A DNA stretch of 64,000 nt, taken from assembly GCA_031265875.1 (NCBI GenBank), contig JAISCA010000066.1, positions 1 through 64,000 on the forward strand. The letters are read 5' to 3'. The notes beneath the pieces are model-generated. The model had not been told where the DNA came from. It saw nothing but the letters and a program-made list of their open reading frames with translations, and did not search any database. How positions within the stretch are numbered: position 1 is the stretch's first letter; every line of letters begins with the position of its first letter. This document shows positions 1-7,446 of this stretch, one piece after another. Source of the DNA: Propionibacteriaceae bacterium (lineage in GTDB: Bacteria; Actinomycetota; Actinomycetes; Propionibacteriales; Propionibacteriaceae). The position numbers and the translations under genes are program-made.

Positions 1-1
1 A

Positions 2-118
2 TCACTCCGGGACCGGCTCACCAGACTCGCCCGCGACAAGACCCTCGCCCTCCAAGCCAAGACCACCACGCCCCCGCCCGACACCTCCCGCGGCGTCCGG
101 CTACGCCCCGCGAGCTGA
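2..118 (+). CDS. C-terminal tail of a truncated ORF, possibly transposase-derived
   Basis: An open frame enters from the left edge and ends at the TGA at 116-118. It gives about 38 residues, rich in Arg and Leu (SLRDRLTRLARDK) and then proline-rich. No family can be named from so short a piece. The basic helical tail and the 26-bp direct repeat just downstream suggest the end of a mobile-element gene, but no terminal inverted repeat or catalytic motif is visible. It could equally be the end of an ordinary chromosomal gene. Confidence 0.3.
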   Translation, partial: SLRDRLTRLARDKTLALQAKTTTPPPDTSRGVRLRPAS

Positions 119-125
119 CCCCGGT

Positions 126-186
126 TTCACGGGCATACTTACCTGAGGCACGGGAACCACTTCACGGGCATTCCTACGTGAGGCAC
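126..186. repeat. 26-bp imperfect direct repeat (two copies)
   Basis: Copy 1 is at 126-151 and copy 2 at 161-186, separated by 9 bp. Each begins TTCACGGGCAT and ends TGAGGCAC; they differ at 3 of 26 positions. The pair starts 8 bp after the stop of the truncated ORF. It may be the end of an insertion element or a local duplication. Confidence 0.6.
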
Positions 187-565
187 CTCGGGCTGGCGGA
201 TCACATGTCGGATCCAGGGTCTCGCTGGTCTAGGACGATGGTGTGAAGAGGGGTCGGCCACGACCGGCGGATCGTATGTCGGCTCCGGGGCGGAGGTCCG
301 CCGTCGGAGCAGGGGCCGCTTCGCCCGCGGGTCCGTCCCCAGCCCGTACACAACCGCTCAAGCGCGACCGTCCCCGTCGGCGACCGAGCAGATACGTACG
401 ACGACACGCCGAAACAAAGGGTCGTAACCCTCCGGTCGCGTACCTCCGCTCGCGGGAAGGCCTCGTCCGAGGGCGGTGTACGGCGACGGATCGCCGCCGG
501 GCCGACGGGCGAGCTGGCCCGACGGGGCCGATCAGTCCAAGCGGGGTCAGGCCAAACGGGGTCAG
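187..565. other. Gene-poor region between the left edge and leuB
   Basis: No convincing gene is seen. Open frames here read into the antisense of leuB or lack a plausible start. There is a small hairpin (CGGCGA, 4-nt loop, TCGCCG) at 481-496 without a T-tract, and a 13-bp direct repeat (CAGTCCAAGCGGG) at 533-545 and 567-579 that overlaps the leuB stop codon. Confidence 0.5.
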
Positions 566-1612
566 TCAGTCCAAGCGGGCCAGGATGGCGTCCGCCACGG
601 CCGTGGTCGACCGTGAGGGCTGGCCGATCTGGGCCGCGATGTCGGCTTCTACGGCGTCACGGATCCGGGAGGCCGGCTGGGACAGGCCCAGATGGTCCAA
701 CATCATGGCCCCGGACAGGATGGCGGCCCTGGGGTCGGCCAGGCCTTGGCCGGCGATGTCGGGGGCGGAGCCGTGGACCGGCTCGAACATCGACGGGTAG
801 GCGCCGTCGACGTTGATATTGGCGCTGGCGGCCAGGCCGATGCCGCCGGTCACGGCGGCCGCCTCGTCGGTCAGGATGTCGCCGAACAGATTGTCGGTCA
901 CGATGACGTCGAAGCGGGCCGGGTCGGTCACCAAAGAGATGGTGGCGGCGTCGACGTGGAGGTAGTCGGTCACGACGTCGGGATAGTCGGCCCAGACCTG
1001 GTCGACCAACCGGCGCCACAGCCCGCCGGCGTTGACTAAGACATTGTGCTTGTGCACCAGGGTGAGATGGCCGCCCCGCCGCTGAGCCAGGGCGAAGGCG
1101 TAGCGCACCACCCGTTCGACGCCGTGGGCGGTGTTGATCGACACTTCGGTCGCGATCTCCTGGGCCGTGCCGCCCCTGAAGACGCCGCCGTTGCCGACGT
1201 AGAGGCCCTCCGTGCCCTCACGCACGACCACGAAATCGACCTGACGCCCGGCCACCACCGACTCGGCCAAGGGCGTCGGCACCCCGGGGTAGAGCTTGGA
1301 CGGACGCAGGTTGACGGCCTGATCGAAATCAAAACGCAGCTTCAGTAGGAGGCCGCGTTCGAGCAGTCCGGAGGGAATGGTGGTCGAACCCGGGGCCGCC
1401 CCCACCGCGCCCAGCAGGATGGCGTCGGCCCGGGCCAATTGAGCCATGGTGTCGTCGCTCAAGACCTCGCCGGTGTCCAGCCAGTGCTGGGCCCCGAGGT
1501 CGTAGTGGACGTAGTCCAGCCCAGGGCAGACCCGGTCCAGCACGCGCAGCTCCTGGGCCACCACCTCCGGCCCGATGCCGTCTCCGCCGATCACGGCGAT
1601 CGTCTTGCTCAT
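566..1612 (-). CDS. leuB: 3-isopropylmalate dehydrogenase
   Basis: The enzyme oxidatively decarboxylates 3-isopropylmalate to 2-oxoisocaproate with NAD+ in leucine synthesis. In organisms using the citramalate route the same enzyme also handles beta-methylmalate for isoleucine, which suits the citramalate synthase gene nearby. The protein has 348 residues, the normal length. It starts with a nucleotide-fold segment ([13 protein letters not shown]), has the substrate-binding arginines in [14 protein letters not shown] (about 91-104), [10 protein letters not shown] (about 131-140) and the metal-binding aspartates in [14 protein letters not shown] (about 240-253). The ATG at 1612 is preceded by TAGGGT and a 6-nt gap, which suggests a leaderless message. 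It is divergent from the oxidoreductase gene 75 bp away. Confidence 0.95.
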   Translation of the reverse strand: MSKTIAVIGGDGIGPEVVAQELRVLDRVCPGLDYVHYDLGAQHWLDTGEVLSDDTMAQLARADAILLGAVGAAPGSTTIPSGLLERGLLLKLRFDFDQAVNLRPSKLYPGVPTPLAESVVAGRQVDFVVVREGTEGLYVGNGGVFRGGTAQEIATEVSINTAHGVERVVRYAFALAQRRGGHLTLVHKHNVLVNAGGLWRRLVDQVWADYPDVVTDYLHVDAATISLVTDPARFDVIVTDNLFGDILTDEAAAVTGGIGLAASANINVDGAYPSMFEPVHGSAPDIAGQGLADPRAAILSGAMMLDHLGLSQPASRIRDAVEADIAAQIGQPSRSTTAVADAILARLD

Positions 1613-1618
1613 GGATTC

Positions 1619-1624
1619 ACCCTA
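1619..1624 (-). promoter_or_regulatory. Candidate -10 element of a leaderless leuB transcript
   Basis: TAGGGT on the minus strand ends 6 nt before the leuB ATG, so transcription would start at the start codon. No good -35 box is seen. It is one of a recurrent set in this window. Confidence 0.45.
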
Positions 1625-1675
1625 GGCCCGGCTGGGTGGGTCTGGCGCCGATGGTTCCGCTAGGCGGACAGCCAG

Positions 1676-1681
1676 TAGGCT
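1676..1681 (+). promoter_or_regulatory. Candidate -10 element of a leaderless oxidoreductase transcript
   Basis: TAGGCT lies 6 nt before the ATG at 1688, favouring this start over the in-frame ATG at 1730. No clear -35 box or Shine-Dalgarno sequence is present. Confidence 0.45.
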
Positions 1682-1687
1682 CGCGCC

Positions 1688-2734
1688 ATGACTGCGCTCG
1701 GCCTTGTGCCCGATCTCGTGCCCGACCCCATGTCGGCTCCCGCCCTCAACTGGGGCATCCTGGCTCCGGGCGGCATCGCCCGTCGTTTCGTCAGCGAGAT
1801 CCCGCGATACACCAGTAGCAAGGTGTTGGCGGTGGCCTCGCGCGACGCCGGTCGGGCGGCCGATTTCGCCCGCCAGTTCGGCGTCCACCGGGCTTACGGC
1901 TCGTACCAACAACTGGTCGAGGACCCCGAGGTCGACGCCGTGTACATCGCCAGCCCCCATTCCGAGCACGCCGCCCACGCCGAGCTGGCGCTGCTGGCGG
2001 GCAAGCCCTGTCTGGTCGAGAAGGCTTTCACCGTCAACGCCGCCCAGGCCCGCCGCGTCTTCGCCTGCGCCCGCTCGCAGGGGCTCTTCTGCATGGAGGC
2101 GATGTGGGCCCGTTTCCTGCCCCACTACGCCGCCCTCAGGCGGTTGGTGGACCAAGGCGAGCTTGGCCAAGTGGTCGGTCTGCTGGCCAGCCACGCCCAG
2201 GCCCTCGACCCAGACCCGACGGCCCGGCTGTGGAACCCGGAGCTGGCCGGCGGAGCCCTGCTCGACTTGGGGGTCTACCCGCTGTCGTTGGCCCAGATGC
2301 TGCTGGGCCGACCGGATCAGATCGCGGCCCAGGGCCAGTTGACCGCCACCGGCGTCGATCTGTGGGAGTCCATCACTTTGACCTACGGCCGGTCCTGGGC
2401 CGTGCTGGCCAACGATATGGGCGCGGCCGGGGCCAATCACGCCTCCATCATCGGCAGCGCCGCCCGGGTCGACATTCCCGGCTGGTTCTACCCGCCGGCC
2501 GACCTCGTGTTGACTCGCTCCGGCGGGCCACCGGAGGTCCTGCCCACCAAGGTCGCCGGTGGTTTCCAATACGAGGCGGCCGAAGCCGCCCGTCGGATCA
2601 AAGCCGGCGCCTTGGAGTCCGAGATCATGCCTTGGGCCGACACCATCGCGGTTTTGGAGATAGCCGACGAGGTCCGCCGTCAGCTCGGACTGCGCTATCC
2701 GGTCGAGAGTGGAGAATCGTTGGATCTGGGCTGA
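1688..2734 (+). CDS. Gfo/Idh/MocA family oxidoreductase
   Basis: A 348-residue NAD(P)-dependent dehydrogenase of the Gfo/Idh/MocA family, whose members act on sugars, inositols or related polyols. The N-terminal Rossmann domain has WGILAPGGIARRF (about 21-33). It is followed by the family signature around YIASPHSEHAAHAELALLAGK, with the conserved EK pair shown here as LVEKAFTVN. The C-terminal alpha/beta substrate domain contains GGALLDLGVYPL. The family resemblance is clear, but the substrate cannot be read from sequence. It sits between leuB and ilvE with no obvious pathway link and may simply be a neighbour. The start at 1688 is preferred because of the TAGGCT hexamer; ATG 1730 (MSAPALNWG) is the alternative. 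Confidence 0.85.
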   Translation: MTALGLVPDLVPDPMSAPALNWGILAPGGIARRFVSEIPRYTSSKVLAVASRDAGRAADFARQFGVHRAYGSYQQLVEDPEVDAVYIASPHSEHAAHAELALLAGKPCLVEKAFTVNAAQARRVFACARSQGLFCMEAMWARFLPHYAALRRLVDQGELGQVVGLLASHAQALDPDPTARLWNPELAGGALLDLGVYPLSLAQMLLGRPDQIAAQGQLTATGVDLWESITLTYGRSWAVLANDMGAAGANHASIIGSAARVDIPGWFYPPADLVLTRSGGPPEVLPTKVAGGFQYEAAEAARRIKAGALESEIMPWADTIAVLEIADEVRRQLGLRYPVESGESLDLG

Positions 2735-2747
2735 AATGGGATAGCCT
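2720..2747 (+). promoter_or_regulatory. Candidate ilvE promoter
   Basis: TTGGAT (2720-2725), a 16-nt spacer and TAGCCT (2742-2747) are followed 7 nt later by the ilvE ATG. This fits a sigma-70 promoter giving a leaderless message. The -35 box lies inside the end of the preceding gene. Confidence 0.5.
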
Positions 2748-2754
2748 TCAGGCC

Positions 2755-3849
2755 ATGTCGATGTCGTTCCCACTCGTCCCTGATGTCGCGACCACGCCCG
2801 CTGAGGAGATTGCCCGGATCTTGACCGATCCTGGCTTCGGCATTCACTTCACGGACCACATGGCGCTGGCGATCTGGACCGAGGCCGAGGGCTGGCACGA
2901 CGACCGCATCGAGGGTTACCACCCCCTGGCCCTGGGGCCGGCCGGAGCGGTCTTGCATTACGGTCAAGAGATCTTCGAAGGTCTCAAGGCCTACCGGCGC
3001 CAGGACGGCTCGGTCTGGCTTTTTCGGCCCGACATGAACGCCGCCCGGCTCAACCGCTCGGCCGACCGCATGACCTTGCCCCGGCTGCCGGAGGCCGACT
3101 TCCTAGCCGCCATAGGTGGCTTGGTGGCGCTCGACCAAGCCTGGGTGCCGGAGGCCGACGAGATGAGTTTGTACATCAGGCCCTTCATGTTCGGCTCGGA
3201 TCAGTTCCTGGGCGTGCGCTCGGCCGCCGAGGTCACCTTCGCCGCCATCGCCAGCCCCTGCGGGCCCTATTTCGCCGACGGCATATCACCGGTCAAGATC
3301 TGGATCTCGACCGATCTGTCCCGGGCCGGTCAGGGCGGCACCGGCGCGGCCAAGTGCGGCGGCAATTACGCCGCCAGCCTGTTGGCCACCCGCCAGGCCC
3401 AGCAGCAGGGTTGCAGCCAGGTCCTCTTCACCGACGCGGCCGACCACGAGTGGTTGGAGGAGTTGGGCGGCATGAACGTCTTTCTGGTCACCAGCGACGG
3501 CCGTCTGCTCACCCCGCCCACCTCCGGCACCATCCTGGACGGCATCACGCGCGACTCCGTCATGACTCTGGCCCCTGAGTTCGGGCTGACCGTGCAGGAG
3601 CGGCCGATCTCGCTCAGCGAGTTGCTGTCCGGCATCGGCTCGCGCAACGTGGTGGAGGCCTTCGCCTGCGGCACGGCCGCCGTCATCACCCCGATCGGGA
3701 CCTTCCGCCTGGAGCGCGAGGGCAAGATCGAAGACTTCTCCTTGCCCGAGCCCTTCGGGCCCAAGACCGCTGACTTGAGGCGTCGACTGGTCGACATTCA
3801 ATGGGGTCGTACGACCGACCAGTTCGGTTGGACGACCCGCGTCGCCTAA
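2755..3849 (+). CDS. ilvE: Branched-chain amino acid aminotransferase
   Basis: This PLP-dependent class IV aminotransferase carries out the last step of leucine, isoleucine and valine synthesis, with glutamate as amino donor. It has 364 residues, matching type II BCATs. Visible features are HYGQEIFEGLKAYR (about 68-81), the PLP-binding lysine K200 in GTGAAKCGGNYAAS, the loop around EELGGMNVFLV and the C-terminal cofactor-phosphate region VEAFACGTAAVITPIG. The frame stays open far upstream, but residues before MSMSFPLVPD do not resemble the family; the ATG at 2755 has TAGCCT 7 nt upstream. The next gene, citramalate synthase, begins 53 bp later and may share its transcript. Confidence 0.95.
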   Translation: MSMSFPLVPDVATTPAEEIARILTDPGFGIHFTDHMALAIWTEAEGWHDDRIEGYHPLALGPAGAVLHYGQEIFEGLKAYRRQDGSVWLFRPDMNAARLNRSADRMTLPRLPEADFLAAIGGLVALDQAWVPEADEMSLYIRPFMFGSDQFLGVRSAAEVTFAAIASPCGPYFADGISPVKIWISTDLSRAGQGGTGAAKCGGNYAASLLATRQAQQQGCSQVLFTDAADHEWLEELGGMNVFLVTSDGRLLTPPTSGTILDGITRDSVMTLAPEFGLTVQERPISLSELLSGIGSRNVVEAFACGTAAVITPIGTFRLEREGKIEDFSLPEPFGPKTADLRRRLVDIQWGRTTDQFGWTTRVA

Positions 3850-3902
3850 CTCAATAACACCCCAGTCGACTCAAGCTCTGCGCTCTTTCCGAGAGGTCAA
3901 TC

Positions 3903-5477
3903 ATGTTTCCCACCCTGCCCGAAGACTTCCACGTCTTCGACACCACCCTGCGCGACGGCAGCCAACAAGAGGGCATCCACCTGACGCCGCACGACAAATT
4001 ACGCCTGGCCCGTTTGCTCGACCGCTTCGGCGTCACCCACATCGAGGGCGGTTGGCCCGGGGCCAATCCGGCCGACACCGCCTTCTTCGCCGAGGCGGCC
4101 CGTTCTCTGGAGTTGCGACAGTCCCAGTTGGTGGCCTTCGGCGCCACCCGTCGGGTCGGCCTGACCGCCCAGGACGACCCGTTGACCCAGGCTCTGGCTG
4201 AGGCCGGGACCGAGTTCTGTTGCATCGTGGCCAAGTCGCACGTCCGTCACGTCCTAGACGCCCTCAAGACCACCTTGGCGGAGAACCTGGCCATGGTGAG
4301 CCAGACGGTCGAGCACCTGCGCGGCCTGGGCAAGCGTGTCTTCGTCGATTGCGAGCACTTCTTCGACGGTTACCTAGCCGATCCCGGCTACGCCCTGGCC
4401 GTGATCGAGGCGGCCAGCGGGGCCGGGGCCGAGGTAGCGGTGCTGTGCGACACCAACGGCGGCATGGTGCCGCGCCAGATCGCCCAAGTGGTGGAACAGG
4501 TCCTGCCTCACGCGCCCAAACTGGGCATCCACTGCCACAACGACACCGGCTGCGCCGTGGCCAACACCTTGTCCGGCGTCGACGCCGGCGTCAGCCACGT
4601 CCAGGGCACCGTCAACGGTTACGGTGAGCGCACCGGCAACGCCGACTTGACGACCGTGGTGGCCAATCTGCAGCTCAAATACGGCTGGGACTTGGTCACT
4701 CCCGAGGCTTTGCGCGATCTGACCCATCTGAGCCAGGCGGTGGCCGAGATCACCGGGCAGCACTCCTTCGCCCGCCAGCCTTACGTGGGGGCATCGTCCT
4801 TCGCTCACAAAGCTGGTTTGCACGCTTCCGCCATCAAGGTCGACGCCGACCTCTACCAACAGATCGACCCGGAGCTGGTCGGCAATGGTATGCGCATGTT
4901 GATCTCGGACATGTCGGGCCGGGCCAACGTCCAGATCAAAGCCGAGCAATTGGGCCACGACCTGAGCGATCCCGAGCTGGCCGGCCGAGTGGCCGAGGAG
5001 GTCAAGCGCCGGGCCGCCGCCGGGTACTCCTACGAGGCCGCCGACGCCTCCTTCGACCTGCTGCTGCGGGCTTTGACCGGCCAGGCCCCGGATCACTTCC
5101 AGGTCGCCACCTGGCGGGCCGAGACCGACCAGAACGAGTCCAGCCAAGCCGTCGTCCGGGTCAGTTGCGGCGCTGAGAAGGCCCGGCTCTGCGTCGGCGA
5201 GGGCAATGGGCCGGTCAACGCCTTGGACCAGGCCCTGCGCCGGGGCTTGACGCCGCACTATCCGGTGGTGGCGGAGTTCGAGCTGATCGATTACCGGGTC
5301 CGCTTGCTGGACGACGGCCACGGCACCGACGCCATCACTCGGGTGCTGATCGACACCGAGCACGCCGGCCGCAGCTGGACCACGGTCGGAGTGGGCGAGA
5401 ACATCATCGAAGCCAGTTGGGAGGCTCTGGTCGACGCCATCGACTATGGCCTGCTCGTAGTCGAGGGCAAGGCCTGA
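3903..5477 (+). CDS. cimA: (R)-citramalate synthase
   Basis: It condenses acetyl-CoA with pyruvate to citramalate, giving a threonine-independent route to 2-oxobutyrate and isoleucine. The 524 residues show a DRE-TIM metallolyase domain: DTTLRDGSQQEG (about 13-24), the metal-binding HCHND (about 203-207) and GTVNGYGERTGNADL. A linker and a C-terminal LeuA-like regulatory domain follow (about 400-520), containing PVNALDQALR and the end LVVEGKA. The long form with the HKAGLHASAI segment separates it from homocitrate synthases. GAGAGG lies 7 nt before the ATG. Isoleucine feedback through the C-terminal domain is typical of the family. 2-isopropylmalate synthase is a related alternative, but the DTTLRDGSQQEG start and length favour CimA. 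Confidence 0.92.
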   Translation: MFPTLPEDFHVFDTTLRDGSQQEGIHLTPHDKLRLARLLDRFGVTHIEGGWPGANPADTAFFAEAARSLELRQSQLVAFGATRRVGLTAQDDPLTQALAEAGTEFCCIVAKSHVRHVLDALKTTLAENLAMVSQTVEHLRGLGKRVFVDCEHFFDGYLADPGYALAVIEAASGAGAEVAVLCDTNGGMVPRQIAQVVEQVLPHAPKLGIHCHNDTGCAVANTLSGVDAGVSHVQGTVNGYGERTGNADLTTVVANLQLKYGWDLVTPEALRDLTHLSQAVAEITGQHSFARQPYVGASSFAHKAGLHASAIKVDADLYQQIDPELVGNGMRMLISDMSGRANVQIKAEQLGHDLSDPELAGRVAEEVKRRAAAGYSYEAADASFDLLLRALTGQAPDHFQVATWRAETDQNESSQAVVRVSCGAEKARLCVGEGNGPVNALDQALRRGLTPHYPVVAEFELIDYRVRLLDDGHGTDAITRVLIDTEHAGRSWTTVGVGENIIEASWEALVDAIDYGLLVVEGKA

Positions 5478-5514
5478 GCGCGGCCGAGGACGGACCAGAC
5501 TAGGACGCGCCCAC

Positions 5515-5520
5515 TAGGCT
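5515..5520 (+). promoter_or_regulatory. Candidate -10 element before the gene at 5527
   Basis: TAGGCT is followed after 6 nt by the ATG at 5527, the same leaderless layout seen at other genes here. Confidence 0.4.
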
Positions 5521-5526
5521 GTCGCC

Positions 5527-6123
5527 ATGAGTGGCACTGAGCGAGTGGCCGACGGGATCGAACCGCAGGCCGGCGAGCTGACCTGGCGGGTCTATCCCGA
5601 CGCGGCGGAGCAGGGCTCCGCGGTGACCACTTGGACGCCGGCCGTAGTGGAACCGGCTCCGGGCGGCTTGGAGGACGACCTCTACCGGACCTGGCGCCAG
5701 GCCGTCTCGGCTGGGCTGAGCGAAGACAATCCGATGGTCTTCCAGGCCGGCTCCGAGACGGTCAAACGGTCCGGTCGCTGGAGCGTGCCGCCCTATCTGC
5801 GTCTGCGCGGCGGCTCGGGCTCGATCAAACTCGATTTCCGTCAGGCTGTGCCGCTCAGCCCCGTCATCGTGGTCGAGGTCAAAAACGGCCTGGGCGCCAT
5901 CAAGATGATCCTGCCCAGGGGCTGGGCCGTCCGCAGCGACGGCTTGTCCCGCAGCATGGGCACCTGCCGGATCGAGGTGGACGACACGCCCATCCCCGGC
6001 CTGCCCCTGCTGATCGTGCGGGGCAAGCTCAGCCTCGGCACCTTCGTGATGCGCTATCCGACTGCCCGCGAGGACCGTAAATTGGCCAAGCAGCTGGCCC
6101 GGGAAGCCGAATCGTTGCGCTGA
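5527..6123 (+). CDS. Conserved hypothetical protein, beta-rich C-terminal half
   Basis: A 198-residue protein without signal peptide or membrane segment. The N-terminal half includes a short helical stretch (DDLYRTWRQAVSAG, about 51-64). From about residue 80 it alternates short strands (LRLRGGSGSIKLDF, VIVVEVKNGLGAIKMILP, CRIEVDD), the repeated pattern seen in the C-terminal beta domains of LiaF-like and DUF1707-associated envelope-stress proteins. That resemblance is judged by eye and weak. It ends in a basic helical tail (REDRKLAKQLAREAES). No function is assigned. The start is supported by TAGGCT 6 nt upstream. Confidence 0.6.
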   Translation: MSGTERVADGIEPQAGELTWRVYPDAAEQGSAVTTWTPAVVEPAPGGLEDDLYRTWRQAVSAGLSEDNPMVFQAGSETVKRSGRWSVPPYLRLRGGSGSIKLDFRQAVPLSPVIVVEVKNGLGAIKMILPRGWAVRSDGLSRSMGTCRIEVDDTPIPGLPLLIVRGKLSLGTFVMRYPTAREDRKLAKQLAREAESLR

Positions 6124-6214
6124 GTGGTTCGCCCGCGCCGTAGCCAGCGTCAAGAGCCCACACCGGCGGTAGCCGTACCTATCAGCCCGCTCGGCGCCAC
6201 CATTGGCCGCCATT

Positions 6215-6262
6215 GAGCACTTACAACACCACTTTCCGGCGTGTCGTTATGCGTAAGTGCTC
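6215..6262. repeat. Inverted repeat, 10-bp perfect arms
   Basis: GAGCACTTAC (6215-6224) and GTAAGTGCTC (6253-6262) enclose 28 nt, and inner bases partly pair as well (AACAC near GTGTCGTT). There is no T-tract, so it is not a classical terminator. It could be a transcript-end hairpin, a protein-binding site or a small transposable remnant. Confidence 0.5.
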
Positions 6263-6270
6263 TGTGAGTG

Positions 6271-6299
6271 TGGGGTTGGCTGGCCTGGGGTTGGCTGGC
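6271..6299. repeat. Tandem duplication, 14-bp unit
   Basis: TGGGGTTGGCTGGC occurs at 6271-6284 and again at 6286-6299, a period of 15 bp, directly after the inverted repeat. Confidence 0.6.
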
Positions 6300-6491
6300 A
6301 GGCTGGCGTCGGTCCTCCTGTCCGGGTATGGCTCTTAGGTGCTTTGACCCCTGATGGGTGTCTGTCAATCGGCGGCTCAGAGCGTGATTGAGCGATGACG
6401 TCGTTGGGGTGGTGGCTGGGTCCGGCTCGGGTCAGACGGGCTGGACGTTTCTCAGTGGTCCGCTCGGGCTCAGGGGCGGCCCCACCCGCGA

Positions 6492-6497
6492 TAGGCT
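6492..6497 (+). promoter_or_regulatory. Candidate -10 element of a leaderless FAH-family transcript
   Basis: TAGGCT lies 7 nt before the ATG at 6505 and supports that start over the upstream extension of the frame. Confidence 0.45.
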
Positions 6498-6504
6498 CAC
6501 CGGC

Positions 6505-7308
6505 ATGAGAATCGCGCGCTATTCCGTGGCCGACCAAATCCGCTACGGCACCGTCGAACTGGCTCAAGACTCAGGTCAATTCCCCGACAGCGTGGCCGAC
6601 CTGTCCGGCGACCCAGTGGTGGAACCGGTCAAGTTGACCGGGGCCCGGCACGCTTTGTCCGAGGTCCGGCTGTTGGCCCCCGTCCTGCCCCGCTCCAAGG
6701 TCATCGGCGTCGCCCGTAGCTACCTGCCCACGGTCGGGGCCGACGATCCGGCGGCCGGTCAGCCGCCCCAGGTCTTCCTCAAGCCCAACACCTCCGTGAT
6801 CGGCCCGGACGACCCCGTCGTCGTCCCCCGGCTGAGCCGAGACACCGGCTTGGAGGGTGAGCTGGCCGTCGTGATCGGCCGGATCTGCCGGCAGGTGCCC
6901 CTGGAGCGGGTGCCCGAGGTCATCTTCGGCTACACCGTGGCCAACGACGTGACGGCCCGCGACTACCTCGGCTTCGACCTGCCCTGGGGCATCGCCAAGG
7001 GCTTCGACGACTTCACCCCGCTGGGGCCCTGGATCGTCACCCACCTGTCCTTGGAGGAGGTCTCCAACCTGACCATCCGCACCCGGCTGGACGGCCGCGA
7101 GGTGCAGCACGGCACGACCAAACAGTTGCGCTTGGGCGTGGCCGAGCTGGTGTCCTACCTGTCCCAGGTCATGACCTTGCTGCCGGGCGACCTGGTGCTG
7201 ACCGGCACCCCGCCGGGGGCCTGCCAGATCCAGCCCGGCCAGCTCATGGAAGTGGAGATCGAGGAGATCGGCCGCCTCAGCAACCCGGTCATCGCCCAGG
7301 AGGCCTGA
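6505..7308 (+). CDS. Fumarylacetoacetate hydrolase family protein
   Basis: A 267-residue protein with the FAH fold used by fumarylpyruvate and acylpyruvate hydrolases, 2-hydroxyhepta-2,4-diene-1,7-dioate isomerases and oxaloacetate decarboxylases. Visible are the phosphate- and metal-site segments FLKPNTSVIG, TGLEGELAVVIG (metal-binding glutamates), GYTVANDVTARD, and the C-terminal LLPGDLVLTGTPPG. The short N-terminal domain MRIARYS is usual for the actinobacterial form, often encoded next to gltX. Its substrate cannot be inferred from sequence. The frame is open to 6388, but the family homology begins at the ATG at 6505. Confidence 0.88.
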   Translation: MRIARYSVADQIRYGTVELAQDSGQFPDSVADLSGDPVVEPVKLTGARHALSEVRLLAPVLPRSKVIGVARSYLPTVGADDPAAGQPPQVFLKPNTSVIGPDDPVVVPRLSRDTGLEGELAVVIGRICRQVPLERVPEVIFGYTVANDVTARDYLGFDLPWGIAKGFDDFTPLGPWIVTHLSLEEVSNLTIRTRLDGREVQHGTTKQLRLGVAELVSYLSQVMTLLPGDLVLTGTPPGACQIQPGQLMEVEIEEIGRLSNPVIAQEA

Positions 7309-7446
7309 GTGGCAGGCAGATCCGGCGGGGCGCCGTCGATGGGCCGCCTCCGGGTCGCCGCCCAGGAGATTCGAGTGCTACTTCGGGCCGGCGGTGGGGG
7401 AGCTTCGTCGCTGGACGGCGCCCGGACCATCGTCCGGGAGGCCTGA
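7309..7446 (+). CDS. Possible 45-residue small ORF
   Basis: A GTG immediately follows the TGA of the FAH gene and opens a 45-codon frame whose TGA is immediately followed by the GTG of the CPBP gene. The product would be small, basic and Gly/Ala-rich (VAGRSGGAPS at the start, IVREA at the end). The 15-bp sequence GGAGGCCTGAGTGGC occurs at both junctions (7299-7313 and 7437-7451), so the frame may come from a duplication rather than being a gene. No family was recognised. Confidence 0.25.
   Translation: MAGRSGGAPSMGRLRVAAQEIRVLLRAGGGGASSLDGARTIVREA

Larger units (their letters stand above)
6124..6504. other. Intergenic region with inverted and tandem repeats
   Basis: This 381-bp gap has no credible gene. 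It contains a 10-bp perfect inverted repeat at 6215-6262, a 14-bp tandem duplication at 6271-6299 and, at its end, the TAGGCT hexamer of the next gene. Confidence 0.6.

Noticed and set aside
243-800. 185-codon plus-strand frame at the left
   Set aside because: It overlaps the 3' end of leuB in antisense and is Arg/Pro/Gly-rich without any family pattern.
1622-2773. 383-codon minus-strand frame opposite the Gfo/Idh gene
   Set aside because: It is antisense to a gene with clear family motifs and has a low-complexity Gly/Gln/Arg product typical of high-GC shadow frames.
2104-3849. 581-codon frame containing ilvE
   Set aside because: Only the part from ATG 2755 matches the aminotransferase; the upstream part overlaps the oxidoreductase gene in another frame.
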